Source: VXRJ01 sp964636705 (GTDB lineage Bacteria; Acidobacteriota; Vicinamibacteria; Vicinamibacterales; UBA8438). Taken from it: a stretch of 64,000 bases of DNA. Below, one piece after another: positions 45,680 through 54,109 of the stretch; the stretch's first letter is position 1; each line of letters begins with the position of its first letter. The DNA lies in the NCBI GenBank assembly GCA_964636705.1, contig CAZWUJ010000001.1:1-64000 (forward strand), written 5' to 3'. The notes under the pieces are model-generated. The model searched no databases and had not been told where the DNA came from. It saw nothing but the letters and a program-made list of their open reading frames with translations. The translations under genes and the position numbers were made by a program.

Positions 45680-46510
45680 TTAGCCCGTCAGCAACAGGTT
45701 GTGCACGTTGTAGAACGACAGGGCGATGCCGATGGCGGCGAGGAGTATCAGACCGAGCGCGGTGAGCATGACGGCGGCGCTCTCACGCTGCTCGTCGTTG
45801 AACCCCATCATGTTGGCCGCGACCCAGCCACCGGCGAAGCCCCCACCATGCGCCCAGTTGTTGACGCCCGGAAGAATGAACCCGAAGATCCCCAGGATGA
45901 TCGCCCATTGCCAGAGTTGCTGAGTCAGAACCGAGCTTCCCCGCTTCCGGCCGTAGACAATCAGTGCGGCAAGCAGGCCGAAGATAGCGCCCGATGCGCC
46001 GATCGTAGGGGCGCCCGACATGACGTTCGAGATCAGAAAGCCGGCCGCGCCGGAGAAGTTGAACAGGACAAAGGTGCGGGCCGGCCCGAACGCATCAGCA
46101 GCCGCAGGCCCAAGATTCCGGATCCACATCACGTTGAAGAAGATGTGCAACAGGCCGCCGTGCAGGTAGATGGCCGTGAGCAGCGTCCACCACCAACCGA
46201 GTTGCCAAGCGACGCCGCCGGTCATGCCGAGTTGGTAGAGAGGGCGCCGGCCGGGCGAAAGAAGCGACAGAAAGCCGCCGCCCGCAAAGATCGCATCGGG
46301 CTGCAACAGCAGCGCCACAGCGTACAGCGTCACGCAGGTGCCAACGATCAGGACAATCAGGTCGACCCGCGCACCAACGATCATCCGAAGCGCCGGCGCC
46401 CAACCGAACAGCCCGGGGCGCCATGCCCCGCAGTAGGGACAGTGCTCCTCGTTGATGCCAACCAGGCGGTTGCAGTTGGCGCAGACGACCGACCCGTCGG
46501 ATTGCCGCAC
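45680..46510 (-). CDS. Rhomboid family intramembrane protease with N-terminal zinc ribbon
   Basis: A 276-residue protein. The N-terminus has two Cys pairs (Cys10, Cys13, Cys24, Cys27) like a zinc ribbon, then about seven membrane segments. The catalytic dyad is Ser173 in GASGAIFG and His221 in NNWAHGGGF; HGGLLHIFFNVMW is the conserved loop after the second segment. Rhomboids cut single-pass membrane proteins within the bilayer. It starts with GTG at 46510. Neighbours are a desaturase on the same strand and pcnB, convergent, and they give no substrate clue. Confidence 0.9.
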   Translation of the reverse strand: MRQSDGSVVCANCNRLVGINEEHCPYCGAWRPGLFGWAPALRMIVGARVDLIVLIVGTCVTLYAVALLLQPDAIFAGGGFLSLLSPGRRPLYQLGMTGGVAWQLGWWWTLLTAIYLHGGLLHIFFNVMWIRNLGPAAADAFGPARTFVLFNFSGAAGFLISNVMSGAPTIGASGAIFGLLAALIVYGRKRGSSVLTQQLWQWAIILGIFGFILPGVNNWAHGGGFAGGWVAANMMGFNDEQRESAAVMLTALGLILLAAIGIALSFYNVHNLLLTG

Positions 46511-46547
46511 GTCCCCCGCGTATACCCGGCTGCCAGTTCTGGCGCGG

Positions 46548-47315
46548 CTAACCGTCCGCGCGCGCCTCGTGCTGTTCTATCGTCCGGTACGGCTCCGCCA
46601 AGCCCAGCTTGGTGAGGCACCAGATGACAGGCCAGGCGGGATCTATCTCCGACCACTTGCGCCGGACACTGAACTTCGGGCTGCGCGGGAAGCCGTGATG
46701 GTTGTTATGGAGCCCCTCACCGCCCGTGACAAGCGCAATCAGACGGATGTTGGTCGCCGTGTTCTCGAAGTTCCGGTAGCCGTGGTAGTGGCAGAGGCCA
46801 TTGATGGAGGGTGACAGTACAAAGACATACAGCACGCCGTGCAACCCTGCGGCGAGAAGCGCCCAGCCGACCCCCAGCCCGGCCATTGCGCAGACGACGC
46901 AGAGCGCCGTAATGCCGAGCAGCGGGCCCGCTACCCCGTAACCGAAGACGTTCCGCTCCCACCAGTCGTCCTTGATGTCGCGAGCGTACTTGTCGAGCAC
47001 CTCCCGATCGCGGGCCTCGCGGACGTAGTGGAAGACGTTGCCCAGCTGCACCGACCAGAATCCCTCGAGGTGCGGGCTGTGGGGATCGCCCTCCTCGTCC
47101 GTGAAGGCGTGGTGTTTCCGGTGGACGGCTACCCACTGGCGGACATTCAGCCCGGTCGTGACCCACAATCCGGCCCGAAACACCCAGGCGACCGCCGGGT
47201 GCAGCACCAGTGCCCGGTGCGTCGCGGCACGGTGCAGATAGATTGTGGTGGAGAAGACCGCCACCTGCAGCACCACCAGTGTGATCGCCAAAGTGATCAG
47301 GAACGAAATGAGCAA
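46548..47315 (-). CDS. Fatty acid / acyl-CoA desaturase
   Basis: Di-iron membrane desaturase of 255 residues. The three His boxes are present: HRAATHR, HRKHH and HNNHH. Hydrophobic segments fill the N-terminal half. The frame runs to 47411 but the only good start signal is a TTG at 47315 with GGGAGG 5 nt upstream, giving a start at the first membrane segment (LLISFLITLAITLVV). It introduces a double bond into a long-chain acyl chain; the position is not inferable. The rhomboid gene follows on the same strand, 37 nt after the stop. Confidence 0.9.
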   Translation of the reverse strand: MLISFLITLAITLVVLQVAVFSTTIYLHRAATHRALVLHPAVAWVFRAGLWVTTGLNVRQWVAVHRKHHAFTDEEGDPHSPHLEGFWSVQLGNVFHYVREARDREVLDKYARDIKDDWWERNVFGYGVAGPLLGITALCVVCAMAGLGVGWALLAAGLHGVLYVFVLSPSINGLCHYHGYRNFENTATNIRLIALVTGGEGLHNNHHGFPRSPKFSVRRKWSEIDPAWPVIWCLTKLGLAEPYRTIEQHEARADG

Positions 47316-47438
47316 CTCAGCCTCCCGTAGTCCGAATCCCCGGTCGCTTCGACCGAAGCGAATCCAACCACCAAACTGGCCGGCACGGACGCAAGCGCCG
47401 TAGCGTAACACGACCGGATGACCGGCGCACTTCGATTC

Positions 47439-48530
47439 TCAGCCGTTGGTACGCTCGAACTCGATCATGAAGTCGACGAGGGCCTGCACCGACTCCAACC
47501 GGCAGGCGTTGTAGATCGACGCCCGGAGACCGCCGACGGACCGATGGCCCTTGAGCCCCGCCAGCCCTTCCCTCTCCGCCTCGGCCACAAAACGCGACTC
47601 GATCGCTTCGTCGGCCAGTCGGAACGTGGCATTCATCAGTGAGCGATGCTCCGGTTCGGCAACCCCGCGATAGAAACCGGTCCGGTCGATCTCACCGTAG
47701 AGCAGCGCTGCTTTCCGTGCATTCCGATTCGCCATCGCGGCGAGCCCTCCCTGCTCGCGCAGCCAGGCGGTGACAAGCGACACCAGATAGATCGCAAAGA
47801 CCGGCGGCGTGTTGGCGCGCGATCCTCCCTTGACGTGTGTCGCGTACCGAAGCAGCTTCGGCAGCGACGCGGGGCCGCGTTCGGCGAGATCACGGCGAAC
47901 GATGACCAAGGTCACACCGGCGGGTCCCAGGTTCTTCTGTGCGCCGGCGTAGATCAGTCCGTGCTGCCCAATTCCCAGGGGGCGGCTGAAGATGTCGGAC
48001 GACGCATCCACCACGAGCGGGACATGGCCAGTCTCCGGCATCGAGGGCCACTGCGTCCCGACAATGGTGTTGTTGGTCGTGACATGCACGTACGCGGCAT
48101 CGCGGGTGAGCGTCAGCTCGTTCTGCGCCGGAAGACGGCGGTAGCCTTCGTCCTGCGTCGTTCCGGCTATGTGCACCGCGCCGAACTTCTCCGCTTCCAC
48201 TGCTGCCTGCTGCGCCCAGGAGCCGGTAAGGATGTAGTCCGCGCCGCCGCCCGCGGGATGCAGGAGATTCATCGGCACCATCGAGAACTGCAGCGTCGCG
48301 CCTCCTTGGAGAAAGAGCACGGCGTAGTCGTCCGGCACCTCCGCGAGCGTGCGGATGTTCGTCTCGGCCGTGGCCAGGATCTCGTCGAACGCTCTCGAGC
48401 GGTGACTGATCTCGAGGACCGACATGCCAACGCCGGGAAGGGCCATGAACTGACTCCTCGCCTGCTCGAGGACCGGCTCGGGAAGCACGGCGGGGCCGGC
48501 GCCGAAGTTGTGAATGCGGTTGGCCATCAT
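47439..48530 (-). CDS. serC: Phosphoserine aminotransferase
   Basis: PLP enzyme converting 3-phosphohydroxypyruvate to phosphoserine, 363 residues. It has NFGAGPAVLPEPVL at the start, LEISHRSRAFDEIL, and the Schiff-base Lys in YAGAQKNLGPAGVTLV. I start at the ATG at 48530 (next ATG 48527 also fits); the frame continues upstream to 48632 without family features. A DUF1015 gene lies just upstream on the same strand, 53 nt away, an arrangement I recall from other bacteria. Confidence 0.93.
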   Translation of the reverse strand: MMANRIHNFGAGPAVLPEPVLEQARSQFMALPGVGMSVLEISHRSRAFDEILATAETNIRTLAEVPDDYAVLFLQGGATLQFSMVPMNLLHPAGGGADYILTGSWAQQAAVEAEKFGAVHIAGTTQDEGYRRLPAQNELTLTRDAAYVHVTTNNTIVGTQWPSMPETGHVPLVVDASSDIFSRPLGIGQHGLIYAGAQKNLGPAGVTLVIVRRDLAERGPASLPKLLRYATHVKGGSRANTPPVFAIYLVSLVTAWLREQGGLAAMANRNARKAALLYGEIDRTGFYRGVAEPEHRSLMNATFRLADEAIESRFVAEAEREGLAGLKGHRSVGGLRASIYNACRLESVQALVDFMIEFERTNG

Positions 48531-48583
48531 GGGATCGCGTCTTTGGACATGGGCGGCCGGGGAAGTGGCCGGCGCATGCGGGA

Positions 48584-49813
48584 CTATATCTGGTGGATCA
48601 ACAGTCCGTCCCGGAGCTTGGGATCGAACCAAGTCGACTTGGGAGGCATGACGCCACCGTAGTCGGAAACGGCTACCAGTTCATCCGGCGCGACCGGAGC
48701 AAGCGCAAAGGCGACCGCCGCCGCACCCGCGTCCACGGCCCGCGCGAGCGCTTCCGGTGCGCCCTTCCGCCCGCCGACGAACGTGACCCGGGCGTCGTTG
48801 CGAATATCCGTAATGCCCATCACACCCGCGAGTACTTCCGTCTCCAACAGCCCTGCATCGAGACGAGGCACGTCGGCTTCCGGTCCCGACGACGGGATCG
48901 CTGCACCCAGATCAATCGTCCGCCACGTTCCGCCCACGTACATCGCACAGCGCCGCTTTTCGGGAGCCGCCGGGCTACCGTCGGCCACCGGCAGCCGCGC
49001 CGCGACCGCCTTCACAAACTCCCGCGGCGTGTAGTGGCCAAGGTCGGCAACCATCCGGTTGTAGTGCAGGATGCGGGTCTCGGTTTCGGGAAACGCCACC
49101 CCGATAAAGAAATGCGAAGCCGCCATCGGATCGGTGTCGGCGAGTTCCGCGCGAGCGCGCGCTGCGCTGGCAATCCGATGATGCCCGTCGGCAATATAGA
49201 TCGCGGGCAGCGCGGCGAACGCCTCTACCGCGGCAGCCGCGTCTTCACGCGCCAGCCGCCAGACACTATGCGTAACGCCGTCGGGCCCTGGCGCCTCGAG
49301 CAGGGGCGCATCCGCCGCACCCTTCGCCGTCAGCGCGTCGAGCGCGGGCGACGCGCGGTACATCAAGAAAACAATCCCGGTCTGCGCGCGTAGCGCCACC
49401 ATGTGGCGCGTGCGATCATCCTCCTTGTCCCGCCGTGTCCCCTCGTGCCGCTTCACGATGCCGCGGTCGTACTCCTCAAGTGAGAAACAGCCGGCAACAC
49501 CCGTTTGCACGTGGCCGTCGGAGGTGCTCATCCGGTAGAGATAGATCGACGGTTCGTCCTCCAGCACGAGCGGCGCCGACGCCGTGAGGAAAGCCAGGTT
49601 CTCGGCTGCGCGCTGGTATATGGCGTCACCGTACGGATCGGCGTCGTCCGGCAGATCAATCTCCGCACGCGAGACACGCAGAAAGCTGAACGGATTCCCC
49701 GCCGCCAGCGCACGCGCCTCGGGAGTCGTCACGACGTCGTAGGGTACCGACGCCACTGTCGGGGCCGCGGCCGGTGTCGGCCGCAATGCGCGAAACGGAC
49801 GGATGGTTGCCAT
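48584..49813 (-). CDS. DUF1015 family protein
   Basis: A 409-residue protein of the DUF1015 family. Characteristic segments include RPFRALRPTPAAAPTVASVP at the start and PPKSTWFDPKLRDGLLIHQI at the end, and DGHHRIASAARARAEL in the middle. No function is established that I can cite. The regular neighbour is serine metabolism, and here serC follows directly, which supports a link to the serine pathway. It starts within the same run as the M23 peptidase gene, 22 nt after that gene's stop. Confidence 0.85.
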   Translation of the reverse strand: MATIRPFRALRPTPAAAPTVASVPYDVVTTPEARALAAGNPFSFLRVSRAEIDLPDDADPYGDAIYQRAAENLAFLTASAPLVLEDEPSIYLYRMSTSDGHVQTGVAGCFSLEEYDRGIVKRHEGTRRDKEDDRTRHMVALRAQTGIVFLMYRASPALDALTAKGAADAPLLEAPGPDGVTHSVWRLAREDAAAAVEAFAALPAIYIADGHHRIASAARARAELADTDPMAASHFFIGVAFPETETRILHYNRMVADLGHYTPREFVKAVAARLPVADGSPAAPEKRRCAMYVGGTWRTIDLGAAIPSSGPEADVPRLDAGLLETEVLAGVMGITDIRNDARVTFVGGRKGAPEALARAVDAGAAAVAFALAPVAPDELVAVSDYGGVMPPKSTWFDPKLRDGLLIHQI

Positions 49814-49834
49814 TCCCGGCGAGCGAGTCGCTGA

Positions 49835-51235
49835 CTACGGAGCCGCCCTTCCGCCGCCGAACCCTCCCTCGACGCCGGCGCGCAGCCGCTGCCAGGCTGT
49901 GTCACGTGACGTTTCGAACGCAGCCATCTGTCCTGCTGGGACCGGGTCGCCCGGTGGCAGGTTCCGGTGCTCGAGCAAAGGATTGACGAAGACGCCGTTC
50001 TTCCGCATCCGATAGTCGAGGTGAGGTCCGGTAACGACGCCGGTCGCACCGACGCGGCCGATCATCTGCCCCTGCATGACGCGGACACCCGGCCGGATCC
50101 CGGCAGCGAACGCGGACAGGTGCAGGTAGTAGGTCTCGTAGCCGTTCGTATGCCGAAGGCGGACCATGTTGCCCGAGGCGCCGCTCCGGCCCGCGGACAC
50201 GACTGACCCTGTCGCGACCGCAACGACCGGGGTGCCCACCGGCGCGCCATAGTCGACGCCCAGGTGCGGGCGCACGTCGCGGTGCACAGGGTGCAGGCGC
50301 CGGTACGAGAAGCGTGAAGTGATGCGCGGCTCGAAGCGGAACGGCGAACGGAGGAAGAGCCGCTTCATGGAACGGCCCTCCGAGTCGAAGTACTGTGCCT
50401 CCGGCTCGTCCGGCACGTGGAATTGATAGGCACTCAACTCGCGCCCATCGTTGACGAACTCCGCCGCCAGTATGTCGCCGTAGCCGGCAAGAACACCTTC
50501 ACCTTCACCGAACAGGCCCTCGCGCCACGTCCGCTCGAACAGCAGAGCGAAGCGGTCGCCTTGTCGGAGGTCGTTGTTGAAGTCGATCTCGCCGCTGAGG
50601 ATCTCCGCCAGCGCAATCGCCAGCTCCACGGTCTCCCCGCCCGCGTCGATCGCGGCGACGAGCGAGTTGTTTGAAGCGTCAATCGTCCCGCGGATCGTCG
50701 CTTCCAGCCGCTCCGTCCTGTACGGAACCAGCGCCGCAGTAAAGGGCGAGGCCTCCTGGACGCCCGTGGCGGACGCAGCCCGCGATAGGCGGAGAAACGA
50801 CTCGTCGTCGACGTGGTACTCGAAGCGACGCACGATGTCCCGTTCCCGATCGAGCTGCAGGCGGTACGGGTTGCCGGCCCGGAAACGGCGCGGATCGAAG
50901 ACCTCGCGGATCGCTTCAATCAACGGAAACGCTTCCCGGCCAACGCCGTGCCCGTTCAAGAGCCCGGCGAGAGTCGCGTTGCGTCCGATCGTCTCGCGAA
51001 TGGTGCGAACCGGGGCAGCGAGAAAAATGTCGGCGTCACGCATTGCGGCCCGCCGCGGCATGTTTCCCGAACCGCTCGGTCCCGCGTTCCGGCTCTCAAC
51101 CGCAGAACCCTCGGTGAATGCGGTGACACCATCGGATGGAGCGCCGTATGACATGAAGACCGCCGCGCCCAGGACCACGGGAATGGACAGGACTACAGCC
51201 AACCCGCCCCGACCGCCCCATCCCGCCTGCTTCAT
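49835..51235 (-). CDS. M23 family metallopeptidase
   Basis: A 466-residue exported protein with an N-terminal membrane anchor (about 10-30). The central part is LysM-like or OapA-like, with NPYRLQLDRERD and GDRFALLFERTW. The C-terminal lysostaphin-type zinc peptidase has HPVHRDVRPHLGVDYGAPVG with its His/Asp pair, YYLHLS, and GPHLDYRM where many have HLHFE. Such enzymes cut or regulate cell-wall peptide cross-links. The ATG at 51235 has no ribosome binding site; TAGACT lies 10 nt upstream. Confidence 0.88.
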   Translation of the reverse strand: MKQAGWGGRGGLAVVLSIPVVLGAAVFMSYGAPSDGVTAFTEGSAVESRNAGPSGSGNMPRRAAMRDADIFLAAPVRTIRETIGRNATLAGLLNGHGVGREAFPLIEAIREVFDPRRFRAGNPYRLQLDRERDIVRRFEYHVDDESFLRLSRAASATGVQEASPFTAALVPYRTERLEATIRGTIDASNNSLVAAIDAGGETVELAIALAEILSGEIDFNNDLRQGDRFALLFERTWREGLFGEGEGVLAGYGDILAAEFVNDGRELSAYQFHVPDEPEAQYFDSEGRSMKRLFLRSPFRFEPRITSRFSYRRLHPVHRDVRPHLGVDYGAPVGTPVVAVATGSVVSAGRSGASGNMVRLRHTNGYETYYLHLSAFAAGIRPGVRVMQGQMIGRVGATGVVTGPHLDYRMRKNGVFVNPLLEHRNLPPGDPVPAGQMAAFETSRDTAWQRLRAGVEGGFGGGRAAP

Positions 51236-51245
51236 GAGACCGATG

Positions 51246-51251
51246 AGTCTA
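51246..51251 (-). promoter_or_regulatory. Candidate -10 hexamer (TAGACT) before the M23 gene
   Basis: TAGACT on the minus strand ends 10 nt before the M23 ATG. There is no visible Shine-Dalgarno in between, so the transcript could be leaderless or nearly so. Confidence 0.3.
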
Positions 51252-51448
51252 TCATGGGGCTCGGCGCGCCCCGGTTCCGGTCCCGCTACGGTCGCGATCC
51301 GGTGCTATGTTGCCCGTTCACTCGGCGACGCTGCCGAAGCCACGGGACCGCGCGCACGCGACGTGCCAGTTGAGTCAGTTCCATGACCAACCCCGTCTGC
51401 GGGGCATCCCGTCCATTCACACCGTCTTCGTCCCGGGGGCATCCAACT

Positions 51449-52354
51449 ATGAATCCGAAGGGCGACCGTTTACGTCAGTTGCGCGCGTTCTGCTTCGCCG
51501 CCCAGGAGGGTAGCCTCAGCCGCGCCGCACGTCGTCTCAGCCTGACGCAGCCCGCAGTCTCGCAGCATGTGTACAGGTTAGAGAAGGAACTCGACACGCA
51601 GCTCTTCGAACGGCGCGGCCCGTACATACACCTCACGGAAGCGGGGGAAGACCTTCTGGCGCTGGCAAGGCCCTTAGTAGACGGCATGGACCAGTTACAC
51701 GATACTTTCGCGGACCGACAAGCCGGCGGCGGTCGCAAGACCGTCAGGATCGCCGCCGGCCAAGTCGGCACCCTCCACATCCTGCCGAAGTACTTCCAGT
51801 CGTACCGCCGGCAGTACCCCGACGTGAAGCTGTCCCTGAAGTCCATCGGCGGCCGCGAAGGCCTGGTGCGCCTCCGGGCGCACGAAGTGGACTTCCTCGT
51901 CGGCGCCATGGAGGTCGTGCCGGACGATCTGGAGTACCGTCCCTTCGTCGCCTGTGACCTGATACTCATCACGCCGCTCGACCATCCCCTGGCGAATCGT
52001 GACTCGGTCACACCCCGAGAGGCGGCAGGGTATCCGACCGTCGCGCCACCGGTGGGAACCGACAGCCGAGGGGCGGCCGACGCGATCGCGCGGGAATTGC
52101 GTCTGAAGTTCGATTACGCCCTGGAGACGGAGGGATATGACGTCATCAAGCGGTATGTCGAGGCCGGAATCGGCATCTCGTCCGTTCCGTCCATCTGTGT
52201 CCGGGAGACGGATCGAGTTGCCAGCGTGAAGCTCGAGGATATCGTTACGCGCCGCACGTACGGCGTGATCACGGTCGCCGGCCGTCCCCTGTCGCACGCC
52301 GCTGCCCGCTTCGTCGCCCTGCTCGGGTCGGAGAGCACGCATCCCGCGCAGTAG
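51449..52354 (+). CDS. LysR-type transcriptional regulator, CysB-like
   Basis: DNA-binding regulator of 301 residues. The winged helix-turn-helix is in FCFAAQEGSLSRAARRLSLT with QPAVSQHVYRLEKEL; the effector domain (90-300) has TLHILPKYFQSYRRQYPDV and DVIKRYVEAGIGISSVPS as in CysB/Cbl. I chose the ATG at 51449 because the HTH starts shortly after; the frame runs open to 51383 with no family features. A GGGGG purine run lies 12 nt before. No adjacent sulfur-assimilation gene supports a CysB role, and the divergent M23 gene is the only close neighbour. Confidence 0.87.
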   Translation: MNPKGDRLRQLRAFCFAAQEGSLSRAARRLSLTQPAVSQHVYRLEKELDTQLFERRGPYIHLTEAGEDLLALARPLVDGMDQLHDTFADRQAGGGRKTVRIAAGQVGTLHILPKYFQSYRRQYPDVKLSLKSIGGREGLVRLRAHEVDFLVGAMEVVPDDLEYRPFVACDLILITPLDHPLANRDSVTPREAAGYPTVAPPVGTDSRGAADAIARELRLKFDYALETEGYDVIKRYVEAGIGISSVPSICVRETDRVASVKLEDIVTRRTYGVITVAGRPLSHAAARFVALLGSESTHPAQ

Positions 52355-52412
52355 GTGGAGTCGAGACAGAGCCGGCAGCGCGTCAGCCGGCCGCGCGCAG
52401 TTCGCGGGCAGC

Positions 52413-52418
52413 TAGAAT
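52413..52418 (+). promoter_or_regulatory. Candidate -10 hexamer (TAGAAT) of a leaderless transcript
   Basis: TAGAAT ends 6 nt before the ATG of the endonuclease-like gene. There is no room for a ribosome binding site and none is visible. Confidence 0.4.
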
Positions 52419-52424
52419 CCCACA

Positions 52425-52898
52425 ATGGCTAACGGCCGTGGGAACCGCGTCGACAGGGCCTACTTCAACCCAACGGCAGAGGCAGGCTTGCTCTCTGACA
52501 TGTTGACTTCGAGTCTCGCGAACCATTCCCGGAGTCTGACCGAGAACCGCTACTTCAATGGTCACCCGGATCTGATCGTTTCCGGCAGGTACCCGCACGA
52601 CAGTGTCAAGGCAGGTGAGGACGGGGTCGAGATCAAGTCAACGCGCAAGAAGGGCGGTGCGGTTGACACTCATGGCGCTCGGGCACAATGGATGTGCGTC
52701 TTCGTCTACGAAGCGGATACCGAGACAGAGCCGGCGCGCGACCGTCGCCCGATGGCATTCACCGAGGTCTATCTGGCGTACGTCGAGGTAGCGGACTTCC
52801 GGAAGAACCCACGGGGCGAACTCGGAACGAGGACCGCGACGCTGCACAAGGATGGCGTCAGGAAGCTTCGCGAGCAGTGGATCTACAGGAACCCGTGA
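52425..52898 (+). CDS. PD-(D/E)xK endonuclease-like protein, probable type II restriction enzyme
   Basis: A 157-residue protein. HPDLIV with Asp49 and VEIKST with Glu69 and Lys71 form a PD-(D/E)xK nuclease active site. The flanking GAVDTHGARAQWMCVFVY segment resembles restriction-type nucleases known beside methyltransferases. The length is short for a restriction enzyme but complete from ATG to stop. It is convergent with a methyltransferase gene and the last 41 nt overlap that gene, as in other restriction-modification pairs. The active site looks intact. Target sequence unknown. Confidence 0.75.
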   Translation: MANGRGNRVDRAYFNPTAEAGLLSDMLTSSLANHSRSLTENRYFNGHPDLIVSGRYPHDSVKAGEDGVEIKSTRKKGGAVDTHGARAQWMCVFVYEADTETEPARDRRPMAFTEVYLAYVEVADFRKNPRGELGTRTATLHKDGVRKLREQWIYRNP

Positions 52899-54049
52899 CG
52901 GAGGCCTGTCGATAGAGCATCAACTCCGGGATCGCCCGGCTAGCCAGATCGAAGTACTTCGGATCGTTCTCGATGCCGATGCTCGTGTAGCCGGCCGTCT
53001 CGGCGGCCGCCAGCGTTGAGCCGGCCCCGCAGAACGGGTCGAGGACAACGCCTTCCCCCAGGGGCAAGACGCCGCGGACCAACTGCCGCAGGAACTCCTG
53101 TGGCTTGAGGCTTGGATGGGGCGCCAACTGGCGCTCTTCCTTGCGCGTCGGAGCAGAGCGGATTACGTCACCGAACGGCGAGGTCGCGGACGGGCGCCGA
53201 TAGCCGCCGACGCGCCAGCGCCGAAGATTGTCCTGAACCCGGCCATCCAGTGGTCGCCGAAAGAGAAGCCATGGTTCCCACATGGAACGTGGCATCACGC
53301 TCACTTCGGAAAACTCGTCGTGGGCCCCCTTTGGCCGGTCGCCACCGCGCATCGTCATCACCAACCGGACGATCTCGCCGCGCCGCTCCAGGCCAGCTTT
53401 GGCAAGGGCGCCGGACACGATGTACGAAAGGAGTGGGTTTGTGGCGACTACGACGTTCGCTCCAGGTACAAGAACGGGTGCAAGGCGACGCGCCCAGTGG
53501 GAGAAGAACTCGTCCAGAACGCGCAGATCTTGAGGCGAGAGAACGGTGAAACGGGGCACCGGCGGACCGCTGTGCGCCGTCGAAAGCCGGCGGGATGCGC
53601 CAAACACCACCCTTCCGGGCGCGCAGTTTCCTCTGTTCCTTGGGCGAGTACTCCACAAGGCCGTACGGGGGATCGGTTACGACCGCGTGAATGGAATTCG
53701 GTTCCCGCTGTCCGAGCCAGTCGAGGCAATCCGCCTGCACCAGCGTCGTGTTCCGGTAGCGGACGGTAGGAAAGACTGGGACCGACTCCTTGCGGTCGTG
53801 GTTCGCGTCGCCGGCCTCCGCTTCCAACCCGGGCAGCCGGTAGACACCACGTACATCACGCACGAACAGACGGGGCGTGTTGAGGCGCAGGTAAGAACGA
53901 ACACTCGATGCGGGAACGTCGCCGATGATGTGACGGGTGCCGTCTACAATCTGGGCGACGGAAGCGCCGGCGGGATGTTCCTCGAGCACGGCCAGTATGG
54001 CGTCGCGCACCTTACCCGGCGCTCGCCGGGGTCCGGCTGTTTCGGACAT
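52858..54049 (-). pseudogene. DNA methyltransferase, frameshifted
   Basis: Two frames form one beta-class methyltransferase. From the ATG at 54049 the first frame has a winged-helix-like start (residues 12-72) and motif IV TDPPYG (125-130), then reads to GVWRIPPAFDGAQRS. The expected continuation PVPRFTVLSPQDLR is found only one base later, in the frame running from 53562 to 52858. That part holds the recognition region, motif I VLDPFCGAGSTL with TAGYTSIGIE, and the C-terminus. One extra base at about 53563 explains the break. It pairs with the endonuclease-like gene on the opposite strand. Confidence 0.8.
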
Positions 54050-54109
54050 GCCGACACTGTAGACGTCCCGACGTCTTCTTTCAAGATCCCGTAGCGGACA
54101 GACGCCCCT

